DNA of 11,634 nt from Rhodospirillaceae bacterium (GCA_002712335.1 PATI01000014.1:1194-12827), one strand, 5' to 3'. Positions 1 to 7,195 are shown, numbered from the stretch's first letter. Numbers and translations are program-made. Notes: generated from the sequence alone by a model not told the origin.

Positions 1-826
1 CCATAATGTTTTCAGGAAACTCTCGCCCACGTCTGCCAAACCGAATTTCCATATCATTTAATGCATAGGGAATCCATTGCGCACTGACTTCAACAAAACC
101 CCATCGAACCGTTGGCCACTTTGCAGGGATATCATCCATTAATAAATTATGAAAAGCAGATACCACTGGAAGCTTCGATCGACCAAAACCACATTCCTTG
201 GCGTAAATATCACGTACATTGAAACTGTTATTTCCGGAATGAAAACAGATCGGCAAATCGAGCTCAGCTGCAATATCAAACAGCGGATGAAAGTATGGCG
301 TTGCCACTCGTCTTTCACATTCTAGGCCACGCATGAAAACCCCACAGGCCCCGTTTTTTTTAGCAAATTCCAGCTCGCCACGAACCTTATCCATCTGCAA
401 AAGCGGTGGCATTACAACCCACCGAAGGCGATCAGGTGCCTTAGACCAAATATCGGCTAACCAACGATTATAGGAACGACATAATGCCAACTCTATTTCG
501 GGGTTCTGAGTCCAAGCTCTAAGAAAAACAGTGGGATAAAGTACTTGCACATCAATCTCCAACTGATCCATATGATCCAAACGCGCCTGTACGTTAATCA
601 TTTCTCGAGATTCCTTGGACGTATTTGAGCCTATATTGCCTTCCTTGGGCTGAAGCTTTCCATCTATAATCCAATATTCGGTTTGCACCCTCCCTTCTAA
701 ATCAATTTCTGCACTACCAGTTTTCTGAATTACTACCATTGGTCGAAGATGCTCAAATTCCGGATCCATATAATCAAAAGTTGCCTCACATTCTATAACG
801 TGTGCGTCAGAATCTATTGAACCCAT
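1..826 (-). CDS. Amidohydrolase family 2 (TIM-barrel metal hydrolase/decarboxylase), C-terminus cut by window edge
   Basis: The reading frame is open from an ATG at 826 to the left edge (275 codons, no stop), so the 3' end is missing. Seen: an N-terminal metal-binding motif D7-A-H9 (SDAHVIE), a 'YNRWLAD' segment near residue 119, FHSGNN with His196 in the position of the family's second metal/catalytic histidine, a further His at 226, and VEVSAQW near 245. This is the pattern of PF04909 amidohydrolases (ACMS decarboxylase, gamma-resorcylate decarboxylase and many uncharacterised hydrolases), which are cytoplasmic, metal-dependent and act on C-N or C-COOH bonds. The final metal-binding Asp would lie beyond the edge. 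Start: an ATG at 832 is only 1 nt from GGGAG (834-838), whereas the ATG at 826 has a 7-nt spacer, so I chose 826. It is divergent from the CoA-transferase operon and may share a control region with it. Family is confident; substrate is unknown. Confidence 0.88.
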   Translation of the reverse strand, partial: MGSIDSDAHVIECEATFDYMDPEFEHLRPMVVIQKTGSAEIDLEGRVQTEYWIIDGKLQPKEGNIGSNTSKESREMINVQARLDHMDQLEIDVQVLYPTVFLRAWTQNPEIELALCRSYNRWLADIWSKAPDRLRWVVMPPLLQMDKVRGELEFAKKNGACGVFMRGLECERRVATPYFHPLFDIAAELDLPICFHSGNNSFNVRDIYAKECGFGRSKLPVVSAFHNLLMDDIPAKWPTVRWGFVEVSAQWIPYALNDMEIRFGRRGREFPENIM

Positions 827-833
827 AAACATA

Positions 834-838
834 CTCCC
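834..838 (-). promoter_or_regulatory. Ribosome binding site deciding the amidohydrolase start
   Basis: On the minus strand GGGAG stands here. It is 7 nt from the ATG at 826 and only 1 nt from the in-frame ATG at 832. Normal spacing favours the inner ATG, which shortens the protein by two residues. Confidence 0.6.
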
Positions 839-851
839 AAGCTGAAATATT

Positions 852-907
852 AGACCTTAAATTAAACGCAATTTCACTTTGTTAAAAGGTCTTCGCTCAG
901 AAATTGC
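852..907. repeat. Two interleaved inverted repeats in the divergent control region
   Basis: AGACCTT (852-858) pairs with AAGGTCT (886-892), and GCAATTTC (868-875) pairs with GAAATTGC (900-907). The arms alternate (A, B, A', B'), so the two stems cannot nest. As RNA this is the geometry of an H-type pseudoknot; as DNA it could be two overlapping operator dyads. The block lies between the divergent starts of the amidohydrolase and CoA-transferase genes, where a shared regulator would bind. No convincing -35/-10 pair was seen in 833-998. Arms of 7 and 8 bp in AT-rich DNA can arise by chance, so function is unproven. Confidence 0.35.
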
Positions 908-998
908 TTATCTAATGGGGGACCACCTTGTATGGAGCCTAACAGAAGGATAGGGTTCCAATATTAAGAAAAAGAATCAGGGCCTAGGATATTGGGAT

Positions 999-2138
999 AT
1001 GGGATCCGCCTTAGAGAATATTACCGTTCTAGAATTTGCTTCTTATGTCTCTGGCCCGTATGCCGGAATGATGCTCGGCGATCTTGGCGCTGAAATCATA
1101 AAAGTGGAAGACAATAAGTCGGGTGACCCCTTCAGAGGTTGGGGGGCGGCAGATTATTCTGCTACCTTCGGCTCGGTTAACCGAAACAAAAAGAGTGTTA
1201 TTCTTGATTTAAAGACAGAAGAAGGTGTATCCACTGCTCTTGCTTTAGCAAAAAGTTCAGACATTTTGATAGAAAACTTTAGACCGGGAACTATGGATAG
1301 ATTGGGACTTGGGTATAAAACGTTATCAAAACTTAATCCTAGGCTGATTTATTGCTCTGTAACAGGTTTTGGGGGCACAGGCCCCTACGTAGAAAGACCC
1401 GGATACGACACGGTTGGACAAGCGATGGGGGGGCTGCTCTCTGTCCTAACCGATTTAGAAACACCCAAGGGTGTGGGTATATCCTTGTCAGACCATCTGA
1501 CGGGCATGATGGCTGCATATGGGTGCCTCGCTGCCTTAATTGCCCGCGATAGAACCGGCGAGGGACAGCGAGTAGAGACATCTTTGTTAACAGCTACACT
1601 TTCTTTCTTAGGAGAAAATGCGGCACGATATTTTGAAGAGGGAACAGTTCCTTCTCGTAAAACCCGCACACAAACAGCCCAGGTATATGCATTTGTAGCA
1701 AGCGACGGGAAACCATTTGTTGTACATTTGTCGTCTCCACCGAAGTTTTGGAAGGGATTGTGTTCCGTGGTTGGAAAAGAAGATTGGTTCGATGACGAAA
1801 GATTTAGTGACAAATCCAAGCGTCGTACAAATTACGACAAACTAGAAGAATCACTTTCAGAAGTCTTTAAAACTAGACCACGAGATTACTGGCTAAGACA
1901 GCTACTGAAGAAAGATGTCCCATCCGCACCAATATACACCCTTGACGAAACCTTGGATGATCCTCAGGTCCAGCATTTAGGTATGGTACGCGAAGTTCCT
2001 CATCCTAAGGTAGGATTTGTAAAGCTTATTGAGAGCGGTATTCGTATGTCACAAACCCCACCAGAAATAACTACGGCAGCGCCACTTCACGGTGAGCATA
2101 CAGAAGAAATATTGAACAGAATTAAAGATAAAGTTTAA
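999..2138 (+). CDS. CaiB/BaiF (family III) CoA-transferase
   Basis: At 379 residues this is close to the usual single-subunit length for formyl-CoA transferase-like enzymes. They move CoA from a donor acyl-CoA (often succinyl-, formyl- or acetyl-CoA) to a carboxylic acid in the cytoplasm through an aspartyl-CoA anhydride. Seen: the N-terminal ENITVLEFASYVSGPYAG segment, GDLGAEIIKVE (28-37), NRNKKSVILDLK (61-72), IENFRPG (91-97), and the SDHLTGMMA stretch whose Asp165 matches the catalytic aspartate, followed by RTGEGQRVETSLL (185-197). The C-terminal half carries APIY...D.P..QHLGMVREV as in the family. Start: AGGA at 986-989 lies 9 nt from the ATG. It is the first gene of a three-gene operon, with 10 bp to the next start. 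It probably activates the acid that the following thiolase-like/DUF35 pair acts on; the acid itself cannot be named. Confidence 0.92.
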   Translation: MGSALENITVLEFASYVSGPYAGMMLGDLGAEIIKVEDNKSGDPFRGWGAADYSATFGSVNRNKKSVILDLKTEEGVSTALALAKSSDILIENFRPGTMDRLGLGYKTLSKLNPRLIYCSVTGFGGTGPYVERPGYDTVGQAMGGLLSVLTDLETPKGVGISLSDHLTGMMAAYGCLAALIARDRTGEGQRVETSLLTATLSFLGENAARYFEEGTVPSRKTRTQTAQVYAFVASDGKPFVVHLSSPPKFWKGLCSVVGKEDWFDDERFSDKSKRRTNYDKLEESLSEVFKTRPRDYWLRQLLKKDVPSAPIYTLDETLDDPQVQHLGMVREVPHPKVGFVKLIESGIRMSQTPPEITTAAPLHGEHTEEILNRIKDKV

Positions 2139-2148
2139 GGCTAATAAC

Positions 2149-3330
2149 ATGATCGACCCCGCCCGCCATTTAAGAGATAAATACGCTATAGTTGGCGCTG
2201 GCCACAGTCGGCTGGGAAAAATTCCGGGTATATCGGCACAAGGGCTACTAGAAGAGGCCACTCTCAATGCACTCAATGATGCTGGGTTAACAACCCGAGA
2301 TATCGATGGATTAATCTGTCGGGGACCAGACGAAATCTATTCATTTCATCAGGTTATGGGGGAAAGATTAGGGATTAATTCAACATTTTCAACAACATTA
2401 AATAACGGAGGGGCAAGCCAAGCATTGGGAGTTGCACTGGCTGTGATGGCAATTGACACCGGTTTGGCAAGCTGTGTGTTAGTGGGATACGGACGCGATA
2501 ACTGGTCACGGGTTCACGCTAACAAAGAAAATCACATGCGAAGCTCGGGCAGACCACAACAAATGTATGGTGCAGAATTTGGCCCTGAATTTGGATATTA
2601 TGGTGCGATTGCCGCTCATGGGTTCGGCGCCCAGCGACACATGCATGACTATGGAACTACACGGGAACAATTTGGGGCAATATCCGTTGCTTTTCGCAAT
2701 CATGCTTTAAACAATCCTGATGCTGTTATGAAGAAGCGGTTGACTATGGCAGATTATCTTGAAGGGCGGATGATTGTTGAACCATTTAACCTGTTTGATT
2801 GCTCCTTGCAAACAGATGCAGCAGGGGCCGTCGTTGTAACGTCGCTAGACCGGGCCAAGGATCTGAAGCAGAATCCGGTGATCATAAAAGGATTTGGTAC
2901 TGGTAACAATTTGAGTGGCTGGTTCGATGGCAACAATATGACACATACGGGGGCCATTGAGGCAGGCAAGACTGCTTATAAGATGGCTGGACTTGGGCCG
3001 AAAGATATCGATTTTACGCAATTATATGATTGCTTCACCTACATGGTGCTAGTCCAACTGGAAGATTACGGTTTTTGCAAAAAGGGAGAAGGTGGCGAAT
3101 TTGTTTCATCCGGAGCCCTTGCACTTGAGGGAACATTGCCAACAAACACATCCGGTGGTCAGCTTTCAGAAGCCCACGTCGAAGGAATGTTGCAAATTGT
3201 AGAGGGTGTGCGTCAGTTGCAAGGCGTTTATGGACCAGAAAGACAAGTGCCTAATGCAGAAATTGGATTAGTATCTGGTCATGGTGGCAACACCGTATGT
3301 GAATCGACCCTTATTTTAGGGTCTGTCTGA
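2149..3330 (+). CDS. Thiolase-like protein of the SCP2/lipid-transfer (Ltp2-like) family, active-site Cys absent
   Basis: A 393-residue thiolase-fold protein. Seen: YAIVGAGHSRLGKIPG at the N-terminus, the segment 83-92 (TLNNGGASQA) where true thiolases carry the acyl-accepting cysteine but which has none here, LFDCSLQTDAAGAVVV (215-230), QLYDCFTYM (291-299), GGQLSEAHVEG (336-346) and SGHGGNTVCES (377-387). His343 and His379 take the places of the C-terminal thiolase active-site motifs. Loss of the cysteine is known for Ltp2-type enzymes that work as acyl-CoA retro-aldolases in steroid side-chain breakdown and need a DUF35 partner; such a partner is encoded next, sharing one base (TGATG). Tyr293 in QLYDCF is a candidate catalytic tyrosine by that analogy. 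Start: TAAGG at 2136-2140 has an 8-nt spacer, and the preceding gene's stop lies within it. It could instead be a condensing enzyme; family is confident, reaction is not. Confidence 0.88.
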   Translation: MIDPARHLRDKYAIVGAGHSRLGKIPGISAQGLLEEATLNALNDAGLTTRDIDGLICRGPDEIYSFHQVMGERLGINSTFSTTLNNGGASQALGVALAVMAIDTGLASCVLVGYGRDNWSRVHANKENHMRSSGRPQQMYGAEFGPEFGYYGAIAAHGFGAQRHMHDYGTTREQFGAISVAFRNHALNNPDAVMKKRLTMADYLEGRMIVEPFNLFDCSLQTDAAGAVVVTSLDRAKDLKQNPVIIKGFGTGNNLSGWFDGNNMTHTGAIEAGKTAYKMAGLGPKDIDFTQLYDCFTYMVLVQLEDYGFCKKGEGGEFVSSGALALEGTLPTNTSGGQLSEAHVEGMLQIVEGVRQLQGVYGPERQVPNAEIGLVSGHGGNTVCESTLILGSV

Positions 3331-3749
3331 TGTCTGAAGATTATAGTAAGGCGATCCCCATTCCTGGACCAGAATCCATCCCATTTTGGGAGGGAACAAG
3401 AAAACATCATTTAATGATCCAGAAATGCAACGAATGCGGCCATCATTGGTTTCCCCCATCAACCGTTTGTACAGAATGTGGCAGTAATAATATCGAATGG
3501 GTGCAATCTTCCGGTAAAGGTAAAATCTTCAGTTTTGTGATTTTTCATCGTCTTTATCACAAGGGGTGGGATGGTGAAATACCTTATGTCGTTGCCGTCA
3601 TAGAATTAGAGGAAGGAGCAAGACTACTGAGTAATATAATTAACACCCCTCCAAACAATGTAAAATGTGATATGCCAGTTAAGGTTGTTTTTGAAGAAGC
3701 CACAAACAACTTAACTCTTCCAAAATTTACTCCGACCTTGACGAATTAG
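3330..3749 (+). CDS. Zn-ribbon OB-fold protein (DUF35 family), partner of the thiolase-like protein
   Basis: A 139-residue protein. It starts with a helix containing PGPESIPFWEG, then a rubredoxin-like zinc ribbon with C33-x2-C36 and C47-x2-C50, then an OB-fold seen in GKGKIFSFVIFHR and the strand PYVVAVIELEEGARLL. This is the standard architecture of DUF35/ChsH2-type proteins, which bind thiolase-fold or hydratase partners and help hold the acyl-CoA. The ATG overlaps the TGA of the thiolase-like gene by one base and has AGGG at 3318-3321 (8-nt spacer), so the two are translationally coupled, as expected for subunits of one complex. The 3' end overlaps the convergent MFS gene by 23 bp and no terminator hairpin is visible. 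Confidence 0.9.
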   Translation: MSEDYSKAIPIPGPESIPFWEGTRKHHLMIQKCNECGHHWFPPSTVCTECGSNNIEWVQSSGKGKIFSFVIFHRLYHKGWDGEIPYVVAVIELEEGARLLSNIINTPPNNVKCDMPVKVVFEEATNNLTLPKFTPTLTN

Positions 3750-4941
3750 AAGAAGATTTATCAGTCAGAAACCAAAACGCCGCTGCGCTGCCAATAACAC
3801 AGCAAGCGATTATATAAGCCATTGGTATCGCTGTACCGTCATGAAAATATCCGACAAGAGCACCAACGATAGCCCCCGTTCCAAAACGCACGCATCCTAA
3901 CATTGCAGAAGCAGTCCCAGCTATGTGAGGAAAATATTCCATCGCACCCGCGGTTGCATTCGCATTAACCATATTGTGCGGCATCATAAAAATAATTACT
4001 GGAACGACGATACCAAATAACCCAAAGCCGCCATAATGAGCGCTGACAAGTAAGCCTAAACCTCCCAACAGTGCTATGGTCGTGCCCACCGCCAACATTT
4101 TCCTTATCCCGAATAAGATGACCAACCGGCTATTAAGGTAAGATCCTGCCATAATTGCAAACACACTTAGAGAAAATAAGAGTCCAAAATTTTCGGGGGC
4201 TACGCCAAATATTTCTATATAGATAAAAGGCGTGCCAGAAAGCTGGGCAAACATGGTCGCAAAAGATAAACCCCCACAGATCATGTAGCCGGCAGCACTT
4301 CGATGACATAGTACCTTTATATAATCATTGAATATCTTGAAAAAACTCGACGACGTCCTCTTTTCGGGGGGGTGTGTCTCCGGTAGCTTAAGAACACCGA
4401 GAACAAAGGCGGTAATACCGAATACAGTAAGTATCCAGAAAATTAGCCGCCAATCAGCAAAAAACTTTAAAATATAGCCGCCAACGAATGGGGAAATTAA
4501 AGCGGCTAGAGAAGGAATTAATAACATCAATGATAATGCCCGGGCGCCTTCAGTCTTGTTAAAAAGATCACGAATGATTGCTCGCGACAGAACAATCCCA
4601 GCAGCACCACCCAATGCCTGAAAGAATCTTGCAAGGATTAATTCTTCTACTGATATCGTTAGAACGCAGAGAACACTCGCAACCACATAGATCGCAATCC
4701 CGACAAGCAGAACATATCTCCGTCCCAGCCTATCAGAAACGGGACCATAGATAAGCTGGCCTATACCAAAAGCAATTGTAAACGCACTAAGAGTAAACTG
4801 TGCCTTGCTAGGTGAGGTTTTGAAATAATTAACGAGCTCCGGCAGCGCCGGAAGATACATATCCATCGACATCGGCCCAAATGCGGTTAGGATGCCGAGG
4901 ACAATCAGTACAGCAGGGCCATTTACGGAGGGTGAAATCAT
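3727..4941 (-). CDS. MFS multidrug/metabolite exporter, Bcr/CflA type
   Basis: A 404-residue inner-membrane protein with about 12 hydrophobic segments. Seen: the Bcr/CflA N-terminal signature MDMYLPALPEL in helix 1, GIGQLIYGPVSDRLGRR (residues 59-75) carrying the MFS motif A in the helix 2-3 loop, the proton-antiport-like segment ALGGAAGIVLSRAIIRD, and the helix 4-5 segment PFVGGYI. Family members export chloramphenicol-like drugs, sulfonamides or amino-acid compounds by proton antiport. Start is uncertain: I chose the ATG at 4941, but an in-frame TTG at 4947 adds two residues, and neither has a good Shine-Dalgarno site. The GFA gene lies 53 bp upstream on the same strand, so the two may be co-transcribed. 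Its last 23 bp overlap the DUF35 gene tail-to-tail. Its cargo may be a catabolic intermediate rather than a drug (inference). Confidence 0.9.
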   Translation of the reverse strand: MISPSVNGPAVLIVLGILTAFGPMSMDMYLPALPELVNYFKTSPSKAQFTLSAFTIAFGIGQLIYGPVSDRLGRRYVLLVGIAIYVVASVLCVLTISVEELILARFFQALGGAAGIVLSRAIIRDLFNKTEGARALSLMLLIPSLAALISPFVGGYILKFFADWRLIFWILTVFGITAFVLGVLKLPETHPPEKRTSSSFFKIFNDYIKVLCHRSAAGYMICGGLSFATMFAQLSGTPFIYIEIFGVAPENFGLLFSLSVFAIMAGSYLNSRLVILFGIRKMLAVGTTIALLGGLGLLVSAHYGGFGLFGIVVPVIIFMMPHNMVNANATAGAMEYFPHIAGTASAMLGCVRFGTGAIVGALVGYFHDGTAIPMAYIIACCVIGSAAAFWFLTDKSSSNSSRSE

Positions 4942-4994
4942 TTTCAAATTTATAACGATAATTTTCTAAAACATATTTGTTTAGGAGATATTAA

Positions 4995-5408
4995 TCAGCG
5001 TGGACGGCCTTTTTCGAATTTCTCAGTAAACTTTAGAGGTGGTGTGTAAGGTAAGGATTTGGAGGTAAAAATCTCAACTTGTGGTTTAATATTACCAATT
5101 TTATCAATGGAGCCTATTTTCACATTTTTTATACCGGGGCTTCCTGATCCATAACCAAAAAGCTGGGAACCACAAATTGGGCAAAACTCTTTTGTCATCG
5201 TGTTTCCACTATCTGCTATATGCTGATAAGAACTCGTTGACCCATATAAAATTTTTAAATTTTTCTCTTCCACAAAAATATTTGTTGCAAAGGCTGAACC
5301 AGTTGCCCTTCGGCAATCATCACAATGACATTGAGCTACACGCACTGGTTCTCCCTCTACTTCATACTTTACGGCGCCGCAAAGGCAGCCTCCCATAAAT
5401 CCATCCAT
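4995..5408 (-). CDS. GFA-family zinc protein (glutathione-dependent formaldehyde-activating enzyme / CENP-V domain)
   Basis: A 137-residue protein with the full cysteine set of the PF04828 fold: C8-x-C10 (GGCLCGAVKY), C27-H-C29-x2-C32 (CHCDDCRRATGSAF) and C76-x2-C79 (FCPICGSQLF). These residues bind structural and labile zinc. The prototype Gfa was described as speeding glutathione adduct formation with formaldehyde, but most bacterial homologues have no proven activity, so the name is only a family label. Start: AAGGA on the minus strand, 7 nt from the ATG, is strong. It is divergent from the amidase operon and lies just upstream of the MFS exporter on the same strand. A role in handling aldehydes made by neighbouring oxidases or the putative aldolase is possible but is inference. 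Confidence 0.88.
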   Translation of the reverse strand: MDGFMGGCLCGAVKYEVEGEPVRVAQCHCDDCRRATGSAFATNIFVEEKNLKILYGSTSSYQHIADSGNTMTKEFCPICGSQLFGYGSGSPGIKNVKIGSIDKIGNIKPQVEIFTSKSLPYTPPLKFTEKFEKGRPR

Positions 5409-5549
5409 CGATATATCCTTTTTAATTTGACTTCAGTCTATCGCAACACGCTTATCGTTCGAGAGCAACTAGTGAAAATATGCTTCTTGCACCAACGAAA
5501 ATCTAATGTAAAACCTATAAGACCTAAAAAATTTTTCTAGGGCTCAATA
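5409..5549. promoter_or_regulatory. Divergent intergenic region between the GFA and amidase operons
   Basis: This 141-bp spacer must hold start signals for both directions. On the plus strand TTGACT (5427-5432) is a fair -35, but at normal spacing only poor -10 hexamers follow (TATCGT at 5453-5458 has a 20-bp gap). An A-run/T-run tract at 5524-5540 (CTA, six A, five T, CTAG) is a near-palindrome that may bend DNA just before the downstream ribosome site AGGG (5539-5542). No ORF or RNA gene was seen. Confidence 0.3.
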
Positions 5550-5768
5550 ATGCCAAAGTATACCGATAATAACGATTTGATTTTCGAATCAATGATTCAG
5601 GCGTCGAAAGTACCGGTGTCCACAGAAGAAAAAAAGGCCTTATATGATGCATATAATTCACTGATGGAACTTGCTTCCAAAACACGTCAAAGTAATCGGG
5701 CGTGGGATGTAAGAATGCTTCCAATATTTACGCCAAAAATTCCAAAAGGTGGGAGCGATGATTGTTGA
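5550..5768 (+). CDS. Small GatC/AtzG-like putative accessory subunit of the following amidase
   Basis: A 72-residue protein with no signal peptide or membrane segment. Residues 10-20 and 25-46 look like two amphipathic helices (STEEKKALYDAYNSLMELA), followed by a polar linker and the extended segment MLPIFTPKIP (56-65). This layout, two helices then a short P-x-F-x-P tail that could wrap around an amidase, is that of GatC of the tRNA amidotransferase and of AtzG/DUF4089 proteins that stabilise AtzE-type amidases. Start: AGGG at 5539-5542, 7-nt spacer. The end overlaps the amidase start by 11 bp, and the amidase ribosome site lies inside this gene's last codons, which implies coupled translation and often a shared complex. 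Similarity is by size, shape and context, not clear sequence identity; it could be an unrelated small protein. Confidence 0.7.
   Translation: MPKYTDNNDLIFESMIQASKVPVSTEEKKALYDAYNSLMELASKTRQSNRAWDVRMLPIFTPKIPKGGSDDC
5744..5757 (+). promoter_or_regulatory. Ribosome binding site of the amidase inside the small upstream gene
   Basis: AAAAGG (5744-5749) lies 8 nt before the ATG at 5758. A GTG at 5749, in frame and three codons earlier, falls inside this site and so is an unlikely start. The site favours a 466-residue amidase coupled to translation of the upstream small ORF. Confidence 0.6.
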
Positions 5769-7158
5769 TCGTGGTATTCCAACTATAGCCCAAGCCGCAA
5801 GACAAATTAAAGCGGGTTTATTATCGCCTGTCACATTAGTAGAAAACTGTCTTAATCGAATCGAAAAATATGATCCCGTTATAAACGCTTTTCATACCGT
5901 TTTCTCTGAGCAAGCTATAATCGATGCTAAACAAGCAGAAAAAGAGATTGAAGGAGGAAAATACCGAGGCCCATTACATGGTATTCCAATCGGTATTAAA
6001 GATGTCTTCTATTTAAAAAACCACAAAACAACCGCCAATTCTCGTGTGATGGCAGAGTTTGAAGCCGAAGAGGATGCAACGGTGATAACACGTTTGCGAG
6101 AAGCGGGGTCTATATTTATGGGCCAATTAAATACATATGAATTTACATTTGGTGGCCGACCAACCTTTGATGCTCTTTATCCCCCTGCACGCAATCCCTG
6201 GAATATTGATCGTTCGACCGGAGGCTCCAGCAGTGGTTCCGGAGCGGCCGTTGCGGCCGGATTTTGCCTGGGTGCACTTGGTAGTGATGCAGGAGGGTCA
6301 ATACGTACGCCTTCCGCATTTTGTGGAATAGCCGGAATGAAAGCTACCTTCGGCAGGGTCAGTGCGTTTGGCGACCTACCACTTTCCTTTTCCTTTGATT
6401 GTGTTGGTCCAATGACCTGGACCAGCGAGGATAGTGCTTTAATGTTACAGGTTCTAGCAGGTTATGATGAGCGTGACCCGGGCAGCGTTGATATTCCGGT
6501 TGCCGATTATGTTAGCCAATTAGATAAAGGTGTCCAAGGCCTAAAAATTGGTTTCATACGCCATTTTTTTACAACCGATTTTGCAGCCCCTTCGGTTATT
6601 ACGCAGGCTATTGATGCGATGAGAACCACACTCGAAGATATGGGCGCAATAGTGGACGAGGTTCAAGTTTCACCACTTATAGATTGGCATGCGGTAGGAC
6701 GAATTATCCTTCCAGCAGAAGCTTATGCCATTCATGAAGAAAATCTACAAAACCGGTGGGAGGACTTCGGACCACTTGCTCGGAACAGGATGATGCTTGG
6801 GAGTCTGGTCAGAGCAGTTGATTATATTCAAGCACAACGGCGGCGCACGGAATTGCTCGGAGAAATTGAAGCAACATTAAGGAATCATGACATATTAATT
6901 ACTACCGCAATGTTAACACCGCAGCCCCCCCTAGACGATAAAGCTCCTTTCCCATTCTTAGATGTGCCAATGATTGCGGTGCCCTTTAACCTTACCCTTC
7001 ATCCAGTGCAGACCGTACGGGCGGGTTTCTTTGAGGACGGCATGCCAATCGGTGCACAAATCGTGGGACGGCACTGGGAAGAAGCAACGGTTTTAAGGGT
7101 TGCACATGCTTTTGAGAAAAAAGCAGGCCTTTTGAAACAATACCCAAATCTAGATTAG
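5758..7158 (+). CDS. Amidase-signature family hydrolase (AtzE/GatA-like)
   Basis: A 466-residue cytoplasmic hydrolase with the full Ser-cisSer-Lys triad. Numbered from the ATG at 5758: Lys81 in GIPIGIKDVF, the glycine/serine loop GGSSSGSG (155-162) supplying the cis-serine, and nucleophile Ser181 in GSDAGGSIRTPS. FCGIAGMKATFGRVS and the C-terminal GMPIGAQIVGRHWEE are also typical. The family hydrolyses amide bonds of many small molecules, or releases ammonia from Gln in GatCAB. GatA for tRNA is unlikely because no gatB is present and the small partner is atypical. The preceding 72-residue ORF overlaps by 11 bp and may be its accessory subunit; 79 bp downstream is a Mo hydroxylase. Together they suggest oxidation and cleavage of an amide, lactam or N-containing compound (inference). 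Substrate unknown. Confidence 0.92.
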   Translation: MIVDRGIPTIAQAARQIKAGLLSPVTLVENCLNRIEKYDPVINAFHTVFSEQAIIDAKQAEKEIEGGKYRGPLHGIPIGIKDVFYLKNHKTTANSRVMAEFEAEEDATVITRLREAGSIFMGQLNTYEFTFGGRPTFDALYPPARNPWNIDRSTGGSSSGSGAAVAAGFCLGALGSDAGGSIRTPSAFCGIAGMKATFGRVSAFGDLPLSFSFDCVGPMTWTSEDSALMLQVLAGYDERDPGSVDIPVADYVSQLDKGVQGLKIGFIRHFFTTDFAAPSVITQAIDAMRTTLEDMGAIVDEVQVSPLIDWHAVGRIILPAEAYAIHEENLQNRWEDFGPLARNRMMLGSLVRAVDYIQAQRRRTELLGEIEATLRNHDILITTAMLTPQPPLDDKAPFPFLDVPMIAVPFNLTLHPVQTVRAGFFEDGMPIGAQIVGRHWEEATVLRVAHAFEKKAGLLKQYPNLD

Positions 7159-7166
7159 AGAAAAAT

Positions 7167-7195
7167 TTGACAGACACTTGATTAGAACAAATTAC
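7167..7195 (+). promoter_or_regulatory. Possible secondary promoter before the Mo-hydroxylase gene
   Basis: A perfect -35 hexamer TTGACA stands at 7167-7172, and 17 nt later is AATTAC (7190-7195), which matches only three of six -10 positions. It sits in the 79-bp gap after the amidase. It may give the Mo-hydroxylase gene some expression of its own, but the weak -10 makes this a low-confidence call. Confidence 0.25.

Noticed and set aside
1339..1819. Several open frames on both strands within the CoA-transferase gene
   Set aside because: They are shadows of a gene with clear family motifs, have no ribosome sites and encode protein of unnatural composition.
4838..4852. GC-rich hairpin TCCGGC-AGC-GCCGGA near the MFS start
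   Set aside because: It arises from the codons of the conserved LPALPEL segment, has no T-run and lies inside coding sequence, so it is not a terminator.
5177..5540. Plus-strand open frames opposite the GFA gene and in the intergenic region
   Set aside because: The GFA frame has all its zinc cysteines and a strong ribosome site; the opposite frames have neither motifs nor start signals.
6245..6260. CGGCCG...CGGCCG inverted repeat in the amidase gene
   Set aside because: It falls in alanine/valine/glycine codons after the conserved GGSSSGSG loop and is explained by coding.
5758..7158. GatA subunit of the tRNA-dependent amidotransferase
   Set aside because: No gatB lies next to it, the small upstream ORF is not a recognisable standard GatC, and the gene sits in a catabolic setting.
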